Assembly: GCF_001027105.1 (NCBI RefSeq)
Contig: NZ_CP011526.1
Span: 124,001 to 188,000, forward strand
Direction of reading: 5' to 3'
Source of the DNA: Staphylococcus aureus
GTDB taxonomy: Bacteria > Bacillota > Bacilli > Staphylococcales > Staphylococcaceae
DNA length: 64,000 bases
Position 1 is the first letter of the stretch, and every line of letters starts with the position of its first letter. The translations under genes were made by a program, and so were the position numbers. Positions 49,476 to 58,633 of the stretch are shown one piece after another. The notes below the pieces were generated by a model that saw only the letters and a list, made by a program, of their open reading frames with translations, was not told where the DNA came from and ran no database searches.

Positions 49476-52265
49476 ATGGCATACCAAAGTGAATACGCAT
49501 TAGAAAATGAAATGATGAATCAACTTGAACAATTGGGTTACGAAAGAGTAACGATACGTGATAATAAGCAATTGCTTGATAATTTTAGAACGATTTTAAA
49601 TGAGCGTCATGCGGACAAATTAGAAGGCAATCCCTTAACAGATAAAGAATTTCAACGTCTGTTAACGATGATTGATGGAAAAAGTATTTTCGAGAGTGCC
49701 CGTATTTTACGTGATAAATTACCACTTAGACGTGATGATGAGTCTGAGATTTATTTGTCGTTTTTAGATACGAAAAGTTGGTGTAAAAATAAGTTTCAAG
49801 TGACGAATCAAGTATCTGTCGAGGATACATATAAAGCACGTTATGATGTAACGATATTAATCAACGGACTACCCCTTGTCCAAGTTGAATTGAAACGTCG
49901 AGGTATTGATATTAATGAGGCGTTTAACCAAGTAAAACGTTACCGCAAACAAAATTACACAGGCTTATTCCGCTACATACAAATGTTTATCATTAGTAAT
50001 GGTGTTGAAACGCGATACTTTTCTAATAATGATAGCGAACTATTGAAGAGTCACATGTTTTATTGGAGTGATAAACAGAATAACCGTATCAATACATTGC
50101 AATCGTTTGCTGAGTCATTTATGAGACCTTGTCAATTAGCTAAGATGATATCGCGCTATATGATTATTAATGAAACAGATAGAATACTGATGGCAATGCG
50201 TCCGTATCAAGTGTATGCGGTAGAAGCACTTATTCAACAAGCGACTGAGACAGGGAATAATGGATATGTATGGCATACAACTGGAAGTGGTAAGACGTTG
50301 ACTTCTTTTAAAGCGAGTCAGATTTTATCACAGCAAGATGACATTAAGAAAGTTATCTTTTTGGTTGACCGTAAAGACTTGGATAGTCAAACAGAAGAGG
50401 AATTTAATAAATTTGCTAAGGGTGCTGTAGACAAAACTTTTAATACCTCGCAACTGGTACGCCAACTAAATGATAAAAGTTTGCCACTTATTGTAACGAC
50501 GATTCAAAAAATGGCTAAAGCGATTCAAGGGAATGCCCCTTTATTAGAACAGTATAAAACGAATAAAGTTGTATTTATTATTGATGAGTGTCATCGCAGT
50601 CAATTTGGTGACATGCATCGTCTAGTTAAACAACATTTCAAAAATGCCCAATACTTTGGATTCACTGGTACGCCACGTTTTCCAGAAAATAGTAGTCAAG
50701 ATGGTAGAACAACTGCAGATATTTTCGGTAGATGCTTACATACGTATTTAATTAGAGATGCCATTCATGATGGTAATGTACTTGGTTTCTCAGTTGACTA
50801 TATTAATACTTTTAAAAATAAAGCTTTAAAAGCAGAAGATAACAGCATGGTTGAAGCAATTGATACGGAAGAAGTATGGTTAGCGGATAAACGTGTGGAA
50901 TTAGTAACACGACATATCATCAATAATCATGATAAATATACACGTAATCGTCAATATTCAAGTATATTTACAGTCCAAAGTATTCACGCGCTTATTAAAT
51001 ATTATGAGACATTTAAGCGACTTAACAAAAAGTTGGAACAACCGTTAACGATAGCTGGTATATTTACGTTTAAACCTAATGAAGATGATCGTGATGGTGA
51101 AGTGCCATATCATTCACGTGAAAAATTAGAGATAATGATTAGTGATTATAATAAAAAGTTCGAGACGAATTTTTCAACAGACACAACTAATGAGTATTTT
51201 AATCATATTTCAAAAAACGTTAAAAAGGGCGTTAAAGATAGTAAAATTGATATCTTAATCGTTGTTAATATGTTCTTAACTGGTTTTGATAGTAAAGTAC
51301 TGAACACTTTATATGTTGATAAGAATTTAATGTATCATGATTTAATTCAAGCGTATTCACGTACAAATAGGGTTGAAAAAGAATCAAAGCCATTTGGTAA
51401 AATTGTAAACTATCGTGACTTGAAAAAAGAGACAGACGATGCACTGAGAGTATTCTCACAAACAAATGATACGGATACAATTTTAATGCGCAGTTATGAA
51501 GAGTATAAAAAAGAATTTATGGACGCTTATCGTGAGCTTAAAATGATTGTGCCGACACCACACATGGTTGATGACATTCAAGATGAAGAAGAGCTAAAGC
51601 GCTTTGTTGAAGCTTATCGTTTATTAGCTAAAATAATATTACGTTTAAAAGCATTTGACGAGTTTGAGTTTACAATTGATGAAATTGGAATGGATGAACA
51701 AGAGAATGAAGACTATAAAAGTAAATATTTAGCTGTGTACGATCAAGTAAAAAGAGCGACGGCTGAGAAAAATAAAGTATCCATTTTAAATGATATTGAT
51801 TTCGAAATAGAAATGATGCGTAATGATACGATTAATGTGAATTATATTATGAATATATTGAGACAAATTGATCTTGAAGACAAAGCGGAACAACGTCGTA
51901 ACCAAGAACAAATTAGACGCATTTTAGATCATGCAGATGATCCGACATTGAGGTTAAAACGAGATCTAATTAGAGAATTCATCGACAATGTTGTACCTTC
52001 TTTAAATAAGGATGATGATATCGATCAAGAATATGTTAATTTCGAAAGTATTAAAAAAGAAGCGGAGTTCAAAGGATTTGCTGGAGAGAGATCTATCGAT
52101 GAACAAGCCCTAAAAACAATTTCAAATGACTACCAGTATAGTGGTGTTGTAAACCCACATCACCTTAAAAAAATGATTGGTGATTTGCCATTGAAAGAAA
52201 AGCGTAAAGCAAGAAAAGCCATTGAATCTTTCGTGGCAGAAACAACTGAAAAATACGGTGTGTAA
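49476..52265 (+). CDS. hsdR: HsdR, type I restriction endonuclease subunit
   Basis: A 929-residue R subunit. N-terminal PD-(D/E)XK nuclease: Asp124 in [11 protein letters not shown], Glu138 and Lys140 in QVELKRRG, followed by Q152 of the QxxxY motif. Then a superfamily 2 helicase: Walker A TTGSGKT with Lys273, DECH at 370-373, and FTGTPRF. It is the ATP-driven translocase-nuclease of the Sau1-type system. No hsdM or hsdS is adjacent; in S. aureus those are on the genomic islands and act in trans. Followed by a terminator and then the three-gene cassette. Confidence 0.95.
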   Translation: MAYQSEYALENEMMNQLEQLGYERVTIRDNKQLLDNFRTILNERHADKLEGNPLTDKEFQRLLTMIDGKSIFESARILRDKLPLRRDDESEIYLSFLDTKSWCKNKFQVTNQVSVEDTYKARYDVTILINGLPLVQVELKRRGIDINEAFNQVKRYRKQNYTGLFRYIQMFIISNGVETRYFSNNDSELLKSHMFYWSDKQNNRINTLQSFAESFMRPCQLAKMISRYMIINETDRILMAMRPYQVYAVEALIQQATETGNNGYVWHTTGSGKTLTSFKASQILSQQDDIKKVIFLVDRKDLDSQTEEEFNKFAKGAVDKTFNTSQLVRQLNDKSLPLIVTTIQKMAKAIQGNAPLLEQYKTNKVVFIIDECHRSQFGDMHRLVKQHFKNAQYFGFTGTPRFPENSSQDGRTTADIFGRCLHTYLIRDAIHDGNVLGFSVDYINTFKNKALKAEDNSMVEAIDTEEVWLADKRVELVTRHIINNHDKYTRNRQYSSIFTVQSIHALIKYYETFKRLNKKLEQPLTIAGIFTFKPNEDDRDGEVPYHSREKLEIMISDYNKKFETNFSTDTTNEYFNHISKNVKKGVKDSKIDILIVVNMFLTGFDSKVLNTLYVDKNLMYHDLIQAYSRTNRVEKESKPFGKIVNYRDLKKETDDALRVFSQTNDTDTILMRSYEEYKKEFMDAYRELKMIVPTPHMVDDIQDEEELKRFVEAYRLLAKIILRLKAFDEFEFTIDEIGMDEQENEDYKSKYLAVYDQVKRATAEKNKVSILNDIDFEIEMMRNDTINVNYIMNILRQIDLEDKAEQRRNQEQIRRILDHADDPTLRLKRDLIREFIDNVVPSLNKDDDIDQEYVNFESIKKEAEFKGFAGERSIDEQALKTISNDYQYSGVVNPHHLKKMIGDLPLKEKRKARKAIESFVAETTEKYGV

Positions 52266-52272
52266 TGATTCA

Positions 52273-52310
52273 GCCCCCTCGCTAGATTAGTGTAGGGGGC
52301 ATTATTATTT
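52273..52310 (+). terminator. Intrinsic terminator after hsdR
   Basis: GCCCCC (52273-52278) pairs with GGGGGC (52295-52300), followed by ATTATTATTTT. It separates hsdR transcription from the next three genes. Confidence 0.8.
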
Positions 52311-52417
52311 TCTATCTTTTGTTAGTTACCATGTGTTTGGCAACCATCATTTGGTTTCAATACAATTTTATAATCGTATGTGTATAGAAATAATGTCTAT
52401 AGGCATTTAAAATAGTT

Positions 52418-52423
52418 TATAAT
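52418..52423 (+). promoter_or_regulatory. Likely -10 element of the three-gene cassette
   Basis: TATAAT about 46 bp before the first gene, between the hsdR terminator and an excellent AAGGAGGTG ribosome binding site. The -35 region (TGTCTA) is weak, so an activator or low constitutive expression is possible. Confidence 0.5.
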
Positions 52424-52469
52424 ATTAACAGGATAAGCATTAAATGTATGTTGAAGGAGGTGCGTAGCT

Positions 52470-53312
52470 ATGGATAATAGAAATATGATTAATCGTGTTT
52501 TTAGTCAAAAGATATTACATCAAATTGCAATCAAAAATAAAAGTGATGTTGTTGATGAGGCATATGATTTTTATATACAGGGACCTAAAAATATCAATGT
52601 AATACAGAAGATGAAATCTTTATATAACTATCTTAAAAAGTCTTATCGTAACGAATATTTTTACAAAAACACAATACTTAATAAACTCCTTCTAGGACGA
52701 CATTCTATTAATACAACTACTGCACTTTCTGAGATGCCCATAGGGAAAAGTATTGCTGATTTTATATTGTTAAACGGCAAAGGCGTTGTCTATGAGATTA
52801 AAACAGAATTAGATAAGCTGGATAGATTAGATAATCAAATTAATGATTATTATGAAGTGTTTAATTATGTCGTAGTTATTACAAATGACAAACATCTGAA
52901 TAAAGTTATGGCTAGATACAAAGATACAACAGTTGGAATTTTAGTGTTAACAACTAGAAATACACTGAGTGAAGTTCAAAAACCTAAAGAAAACAATAGT
53001 CTCTTAAACACAAAAGCGATGTACAACTTTTTACGAAAAGAAGAAAGAAAAAGAGTTATTGCACAAAATCATATGGATGTGCCAACTTATAATGATTTCA
53101 CAGAGTATGATGTGTTATTTGACGTGTTTAAAGAAATACCAATGACGAAACTGCATAACAATATGATTTCTGAGTTGAAAAAAAGAGGAAACATGAAAGA
53201 ATACAAAGATGAATTTTTAGCAGCGCCGGCTGAAATTAAGTTCTTGTTATATTTCGCAAAAATGACAAAGAAAGATAAAAATAAACTATATCATTTTCTT
53301 AAGGAGGATTAA
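52470..53312 (+). CDS. sce7726-family protein with PD-(D/E)XK nuclease signature
   Basis: A 280-residue soluble protein. Residues 60-140 read as a PD-(D/E)XK core: RNEYFYKN (Glu62), then SIADFIL with Asp97, VVYEIKTELD with Glu109 and Lys111, and Gln123, followed by a strand FNYVVVITND. This arrangement is that of the sce7726 family, known mainly as a hypothetical family beside sce7725. The C-terminal ~100 residues are helical and charged. No membrane segment. It probably cuts nucleic acid, which is inference. AAGGAGGTG precedes ATG 52470. The next gene starts 2 bases after its stop. Base composition is visibly more AT-rich than hsdR. Confidence 0.75.
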   Translation: MDNRNMINRVFSQKILHQIAIKNKSDVVDEAYDFYIQGPKNINVIQKMKSLYNYLKKSYRNEYFYKNTILNKLLLGRHSINTTTALSEMPIGKSIADFILLNGKGVVYEIKTELDKLDRLDNQINDYYEVFNYVVVITNDKHLNKVMARYKDTTVGILVLTTRNTLSEVQKPKENNSLLNTKAMYNFLRKEERKRVIAQNHMDVPTYNDFTEYDVLFDVFKEIPMTKLHNNMISELKKRGNMKEYKDEFLAAPAEIKFLLYFAKMTKKDKNKLYHFLKED

Positions 53313-53313
53313 T

Positions 53314-54237
53314 ATGTATTATCCTTATTTGCGTGGGAAACAAAATGAACTATTTGCAATTAGAGAATTGTTAGAGAAAGGTTTGATTGGTGATTGTATT
53401 CAACCTATAATTGAACCAATTAAATATACAACCACATTTAAAAATACTTTGCAATACTGTGGTGAAAAAGCATTCTCTATAAATTTAGTAGTAAATTCAA
53501 AGTTAACTGAAGAAGAGATTAGTAACGAAACTGTTGCACATTTAACTGAAATAATAACAAAAAACAAAAGTGTTATTCAAAAAGCTTACTTGGGTCCTTC
53601 TGATGAAGGCAATGATAGGTTGAAACAGCAATTTTCAAGTAATAGTTTAGCTATTTTAACAAGTGTAGATGATTGGGAAATGTTTGGAGATAAAAATAAA
53701 CTTGAAATGGTTTTTGTACCAGATGATAGACACATTAAACGTAAATTGCGTAATATTCCAAACAAAGGCATCATTATGGATCCTTTTAATAAACTAAGTC
53801 GTAATGTTGATTATTTAGATAATGATGACGAGTTTTATAGCGACGATCACCTTTATTATAAGGAAGATGGATACGTAGCATTTTCAGACTATTCTGTTAT
53901 AGGTGGAGAATATGTAGACGGTGGCTTTTCGCCATTAGCTATTGCGATACATATTGTCTATTTTGATGAGGCTAATGAGCTAAGAGTTAAGCATTTTGTC
54001 TCTGATTCTAATAATGATAGATCAAATCCAGGTAAAAAGTTTTTTGAGGCTGTAGATAAATTAGTAACATGGTCAAAAAACTTAGATATTAAAAATAGAT
54101 CTTATGCGCTTGGACAATTTGAAGAATTAAATGAAAATAATAAGTATCCAGGATTAGGTTTAATTAAAAGGTTATCTATCATGCATCACCTAGAAATTAT
54201 GAATAGATACTTGGAGTCTCAAAATGAAAATATGTGA
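53314..54237 (+). CDS. sce7725-family / Beta-protein-like protein
   Basis: A 307-residue soluble protein. It begins YYPYLRGKQNELFAIRELL and IQPIIEPIK, the opening shared by the sce7725 and phage 'Beta protein' families, and contains FSDYSVIGGEYVDGGFSPLAIAIHIVYF and HFVSDSNNDRSNPGKKFFEA, strongly sce7725-like. Biochemical function is unknown. It likely forms a complex or sensor pair with the preceding product, since the two families carry neighbouring locus names from Sorangium (sce7725, sce7726) and so travel together. Ribosome binding site AAGGAGG overlaps the end of the previous gene. Its last 14 bp overlap the next gene. Confidence 0.75.
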   Translation: MYYPYLRGKQNELFAIRELLEKGLIGDCIQPIIEPIKYTTTFKNTLQYCGEKAFSINLVVNSKLTEEEISNETVAHLTEIITKNKSVIQKAYLGPSDEGNDRLKQQFSSNSLAILTSVDDWEMFGDKNKLEMVFVPDDRHIKRKLRNIPNKGIIMDPFNKLSRNVDYLDNDDEFYSDDHLYYKEDGYVAFSDYSVIGGEYVDGGFSPLAIAIHIVYFDEANELRVKHFVSDSNNDRSNPGKKFFEAVDKLVTWSKNLDIKNRSYALGQFEELNENNKYPGLGLIKRLSIMHHLEIMNRYLESQNENM

Positions 54238-55336
54238 AAAATGTTTTAATAATACTGAAATCGTAGAAATCATTGCAAATGATAATAGCAAATTTGACAA
54301 TTGTGATATTGATAACAATCATCTTGGTGTTAAAATATTTGATACGACTAAGGACATAGATAAATTAGAACTTATTAGAGATTATTTAAGACCAGCATTA
54401 GAATTATATGATATTAGTATAAATTTACCAGATACTTTTAGCCCAAAAGAAGGTAAAAAGATTGAAATAGCATTAAAAGACGACTGGAGTATATTTAATG
54501 TTGAGGAAGCTCAAATAAGTTGTATTTTAAATGAACTTTTTAAAGATGATGAAAATTTAGATAGACGAGTGTTGGAAGATTTAGTAGGCGCTAAAATCAT
54601 AAACGATAAAAAATATACAAATAAAAATCTAATTGTAGCAAATAATGACTGGGATGGATTTTGTGAGAGCTTGAAGTATAAAAATAGATTTCATAAAAAT
54701 ATGATCAATTTAGAGAATTTAGCGTTCTTTCTCGATATCACTACTAATTACTATAGTATTGAGGAATTTAGAGAAAGATTTGAACCATTATATAGATCTA
54801 GAATAGTTAAGTTCATTACAGAGAAAAGTGAACTAATGTCACCACCAAAGGGATTTGCAACGGCAGGAAGATTGAATTCTAAATGGATAAGCGTATTATA
54901 CCTTAGTACAAAAGAACAGGTCAGTATAGAAGAAGTTAAACCTAAGCATAATGACATTATTTATATAGGTAAGGTTAAGTTACAAAAAAACGTGACAAAA
55001 GAGAAATTGAAAATTGCGAATTTAACTAATTTAACTAGTAATGCAATCAAAGCTGGCGATGATGGATTTAGAAAGTATTTTGTAAATTACCAAACATTAA
55101 AAAAGATTCATAAAGGAATAACAAATCCAAGCGATGAACAAGGAATAGATTATTTGCCATTTCAATATTTAGCTGATTATATTCGAAGCCTTAAATATGA
55201 CGGGATAATGTATGAGAGCATATTACAAGATGGTACTTTTAACTTTGTGTTTTTTGATCAAAGTTTATTTGAATGTGTTAATTATGAAAGAAAAAGAGTA
55301 AGTGACGTTAAATATACATTGACTAAGCTAAGTTGA
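54224..55336 (+). CDS. RES-domain protein (NAD+ phosphorylase-like) with Cys-rich N-terminus
   Basis: A 370-residue soluble protein. N-terminus: MKICEKCF with Cys4, Cys7 and Cys27, then His33, a possible zinc site, as in proteins with a HEPN/RES-associated N-terminal domain. Middle ~90-180 helical. C-terminus ~187-350 is a RES domain: LYRSRI (Arg191/193), AGRLNSKWISVLYLST (Gly215, Arg216, Asn218, Tyr226), VSIEEVKP (Glu236/237), and YDGIMYESILQDGTFNFVFFD (Ser332, Asn340). RES domains of ParT/MbcT-type toxins break down NAD+ using equivalent Arg, Tyr, Glu and Ser residues. Overlaps the preceding gene by 14 bp, so it is translated with it. Called from motifs; no search was run. Confidence 0.72.
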   Translation: MKICEKCFNNTEIVEIIANDNSKFDNCDIDNNHLGVKIFDTTKDIDKLELIRDYLRPALELYDISINLPDTFSPKEGKKIEIALKDDWSIFNVEEAQISCILNELFKDDENLDRRVLEDLVGAKIINDKKYTNKNLIVANNDWDGFCESLKYKNRFHKNMINLENLAFFLDITTNYYSIEEFRERFEPLYRSRIVKFITEKSELMSPPKGFATAGRLNSKWISVLYLSTKEQVSIEEVKPKHNDIIYIGKVKLQKNVTKEKLKIANLTNLTSNAIKAGDDGFRKYFVNYQTLKKIHKGITNPSDEQGIDYLPFQYLADYIRSLKYDGIMYESILQDGTFNFVFFDQSLFECVNYERKRVSDVKYTLTKLS

Positions 55337-55374
55337 CACACTCAAAAATCTGAATATTCTAATAAAATATAAAT

Positions 55375-55407
55375 AATCCCCCACACTTCACATAGTGGCG
55401 GGGGATT
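55375..55407 (+). terminator. Intrinsic terminator after the three-gene cassette
   Basis: AATCCCCC (55375-55382) pairs with GGGGGATT (55400-55407), followed by TATTCT. It closes the cassette. Confidence 0.8.
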
Positions 55408-55600
55408 TATTCTGGCGTTAAAATGCCCAAAGTATGGGGGTGACTCTTAAATCATGGCAAAGCACCTAAAACTTGATATGGTGCCGAGCCCTAACTTAGC
55501 ACAATATAGTTAGTATGACAAAGTCATCTAACATAACACATCAGAAGTCGCGCAATTTATTTCAGACCATACAGTGATAAAGTTGCACAACGCATGACTT

Positions 55601-57193
55601 TTATTTAGCAATAACTGCTACTTCTGAAATAAGTTGCTTTGCATAGTCTGACTGCGGATGTTTGATAATATCTTCTGTGTTATTCAGTTCAACGATTTCG
55701 CCATTTTTCATAACTGCAACGCGATCACATATTTCATTGATAACACCCATGTCATGTGTGATGAATAAATAAGTGATGCCGAAGTCTAACTGTAATTGTT
55801 TTAATAACTCGATGATATCTTTTTGAATTGAAACGTCTAAAGCGGACACTGCCTCGTCGCAAACAATCACTTTAGGTTCAACAGCAAGTGCTCTCGCGAT
55901 ACTTACACGCTGACGTTGCCCACCAGATAATTCGTGTGGATAGCGATATAAGAAAGTTTGATCTAGGCCAACCTTTTCTAACAACGATACGACAGTTTTA
56001 ATAATGTCATCATTATCTTTGACTTTCCCATGAATGATTAGTGGTCGTTTAATCACATCAATGACTTTAAATCTTGGATTAATAGATGCGAATGGATCTT
56101 GAAAAATCATTTGTATCTCTTGTCGTAAAGATTTCAATTCATCATCTTTAAATAAACTTAATGGTAATTCGTTATACCAAATAAAGCCTTCTGACACTTC
56201 CTTTAGACCGACGACCGTCTTAGCTAATGTCGATTTCCCTGACCCTGATTCACCGACAATGCCTAATGTTTCGCCTTTTCTAATAGCCAAGTTAATATCA
56301 TTAACTGCTCGGTATAGGCTGCCACTCGGTGATGTGTAATCCACGCTCACGCGATCGAATTTTAATAAAATATCATTGTTTAACGGTCTTGGCGGACGCG
56401 TTTGATGAATATCAGGAATCGCATCTATTAAGCGTTTTGTATAGGTATGTTGTGGCGATTTAAAAATACTTTCAACCGTGCCACTTTCAACGACACTTCC
56501 ATCTTTCATTACAATCACATCGTCGCAAAATTGATACACAGCGCCTAAATCGTGAGTGATAAAAATAATAGATGTTTCTGTGTACTCATAAAGGGACTTC
56601 ATTAACTGCAGTAATTGATTTTGTGTACTGGCATCTAATGCCGTTGTTGGTTCATCTGCGATTAAAATTTGTGGCTTTAAAATCAATGCCATTGCTATCA
56701 TGACACGTTGACGCATACCACCAGAAAGTTCATGTGGATAAGCATCAAATTGTCGAGTTGCATGTTTTATACCTACTTTTTCTAAAATGTCTATTGTCAT
56801 CGACTTTGCTTCAGATTTAGATACACGTTTATGTTGAAATATTACTTCTGTAATTTGTTTGCCAATCGTTAATCTTGGATTCAACGAAGAGAGTGGATCT
56901 TGAAAAATCATTGAAATATCCTTACCTCGAATTTGTTGTAACGCTGAAGTTGATAAATTATTTAACGATTGCCCATTAAAAATAATTTCTCCTGTTAATG
57001 TGTGATCTGGATAATCTGGTAGTAGCCCTAAAATAGATTTAGCGGTAATACTTTTTCCTGATCCTGATTCACCAACAATACCTAGGATATGTTTTTTTCG
57101 TAATTCGAAAGAGACGTTTTTTACCGCTTGAACTGTAGTTTCATCATAATTGAATTGTACATTCAGACTGTTGACTTCTAATAAATTTGACAT
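55601..57193 (-). CDS. gisA: GisA, fused double ATPase of the glutathione import ABC transporter
   Basis: A 530-residue protein joining two OppD/OppF-type ATPase halves. Each has a Walker A GESGSGKS (near residues 40 and 315), signature (LSGGMRQR; LSGGQRQR), Walker B (ILIADEP; VIVCDEA) and H-loop (ITHDLG; ITHDMG). It drives import by GisB/GisC. The genes are known in S. aureus as gisABCD-ggt for uptake of glutathione as a sulfur source. Here it is on the opposite strand from gisBCD, with the two starts about 90 bp apart. Confidence 0.88.
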   Translation of the reverse strand: MSNLLEVNSLNVQFNYDETTVQAVKNVSFELRKKHILGIVGESGSGKSITAKSILGLLPDYPDHTLTGEIIFNGQSLNNLSTSALQQIRGKDISMIFQDPLSSLNPRLTIGKQITEVIFQHKRVSKSEAKSMTIDILEKVGIKHATRQFDAYPHELSGGMRQRVMIAMALILKPQILIADEPTTALDASTQNQLLQLMKSLYEYTETSIIFITHDLGAVYQFCDDVIVMKDGSVVESGTVESIFKSPQHTYTKRLIDAIPDIHQTRPPRPLNNDILLKFDRVSVDYTSPSGSLYRAVNDINLAIRKGETLGIVGESGSGKSTLAKTVVGLKEVSEGFIWYNELPLSLFKDDELKSLRQEIQMIFQDPFASINPRFKVIDVIKRPLIIHGKVKDNDDIIKTVVSLLEKVGLDQTFLYRYPHELSGGQRQRVSIARALAVEPKVIVCDEAVSALDVSIQKDIIELLKQLQLDFGITYLFITHDMGVINEICDRVAVMKNGEIVELNNTEDIIKHPQSDYAKQLISEVAVIAK

Positions 57194-57281
57194 GATGTTG
57201 TGCCTCCCTATTCACAAATGTGTAAATTTATTCTATACTTTTGTATATCATAGTAATCTACTCAAGATTATTTTACAAGGA

Positions 57282-58628
57282 GTGATTATCATAATTACTT
57301 ATTTAGAATCTTTTAAGTCGTTGTATCACAAGGCATTTTACAAGTTTGTATTATCGGTATTAAGCTTGCCAATATTTTTATATGCAGTGATAAAGTTTTT
57401 CTTTTCTGCTAAGAGGAAAAATTTTTACGCTAATAATTCTGAAATTTCAGAAATTGAACAGGCGTTACATCAAAAATATAAATATTTATCGCAGCAAAAG
57501 TCATCCACACAAATACATAAAGAAGCATTAAAAATATTCAAGGCACAAAGTTCTAATACGAGTTCAAAGAATATTGAACAAGCACATTTTTCAACATACT
57601 TTGAAAATGTATTATTTCATAAGTTCATCATGATCAAAGTGATATTGGCCTTGCCGATGTTCATCTTATTGACTTTTTATTTACAGCCATTAGTTAGATA
57701 TATTTTTGAACGAATTGTCATGGCTGTGATTGTCATCATTGGTGTTATTGTCAGTGTGTTTACCATTCTGTATTTTTCACCGCTTGATGCGGCTTATAGC
57801 ATACTGGGACAAAATGCAACAAAGGCACAGATACATCAATTCAATGTATTACATCATCTTAACGAACCTTATTTTATTCAATTGTGGGATACCATCAAGG
57901 GTGTTTTTACCTTTGACTTAGGTACGACTTACAAAGGGAATGAGGTTGTGACTAAAGCAGTTGGCGAAAGAATTCCAATTACAATAATTGTCGCAGTATT
58001 AGCGCTAATGGTGGCATTAATTATTGCAATACCAATTGGTATTATCAGTGCGATGAAGCGAAATAGTTGGCTTGATATCACGTTAATGATAATTGCATTA
58101 ATTGGTTTATCTATTCCAAGTTTCTGGCAAGGGCTATTATTCATTTTAGCGTTCTCATTGAAATTGGATATTTTGCCACCATCTTATATGCCAGAACATC
58201 CAATATCGTTGATTTTACCTGTACTTGTCATTGGAACAAGTATTGCTGCTTCTATCACGCGTATGACAAGGTCTTCTGTACTTGAAGTAATGCGCAGCGA
58301 TTATGTTTTAACTGCTTATGCAAAAGGATTATCGACGACACAAGTTGTTATTAAACATATTTTGAAAAATGCCATTATTCCAATTGTAACGTTAGTTGGT
58401 CTTCTAGTGGCAGAGTTACTAGGCGGTTCAGCAGTGACGGAACAAGTATTTAACATTAATGGTATCGGGCGTTATATCGTCCAAAAACAACTAATACCTG
58501 ATATTCCAGCAGTCATGGGTGGGGTCGTATATATATCAATTGTAATATCTTTAGCAAACTTAATTATTGATATATTTTATGCTTTAATCGATCCAAAATT
58601 ACGTAGTGAAATCAACGAAAGGAAGTGA
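57282..58628 (+). CDS. gisB: GisB, DppB-like permease with N-terminal extension; non-ATG start
   Basis: No ATG fits: the frame's only upstream ATG (57150) lies inside divergent gisA. GTG 57282 is given, but it overlaps the AAGGAG ribosome binding site; ATT 57294 or a neighbouring ATC/ATA has normal spacing. From GTG the protein is 448 residues. The first ~125 residues hold one membrane segment (LSVLSLPIFLYAVIKFFF) and a charged cytoplasmic stretch not found in DppB; the rest is a standard DppB permease (RYIFERIVMAVIVIIGV, FDLGTTYKGNEVV, EVMRSDYVLTAYAKGLS EAA-like loop). Forms the channel with GisC. Confidence 0.85.
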   Translation: MIIIITYLESFKSLYHKAFYKFVLSVLSLPIFLYAVIKFFFSAKRKNFYANNSEISEIEQALHQKYKYLSQQKSSTQIHKEALKIFKAQSSNTSSKNIEQAHFSTYFENVLFHKFIMIKVILALPMFILLTFYLQPLVRYIFERIVMAVIVIIGVIVSVFTILYFSPLDAAYSILGQNATKAQIHQFNVLHHLNEPYFIQLWDTIKGVFTFDLGTTYKGNEVVTKAVGERIPITIIVAVLALMVALIIAIPIGIISAMKRNSWLDITLMIIALIGLSIPSFWQGLLFILAFSLKLDILPPSYMPEHPISLILPVLVIGTSIAASITRMTRSSVLEVMRSDYVLTAYAKGLSTTQVVIKHILKNAIIPIVTLVGLLVAELLGGSAVTEQVFNINGIGRYIVQKQLIPDIPAVMGGVVYISIVISLANLIIDIFYALIDPKLRSEINERK

Positions 58629-58633
58629 GGCAT

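Noticed and set aside
52470..55336. The three-gene cassette as a prophage or insertion-sequence fragment
   Set aside because: No integrase, transposase, inverted repeats or target duplications were found at its edges; it has a promoter-like element and terminator of its own.
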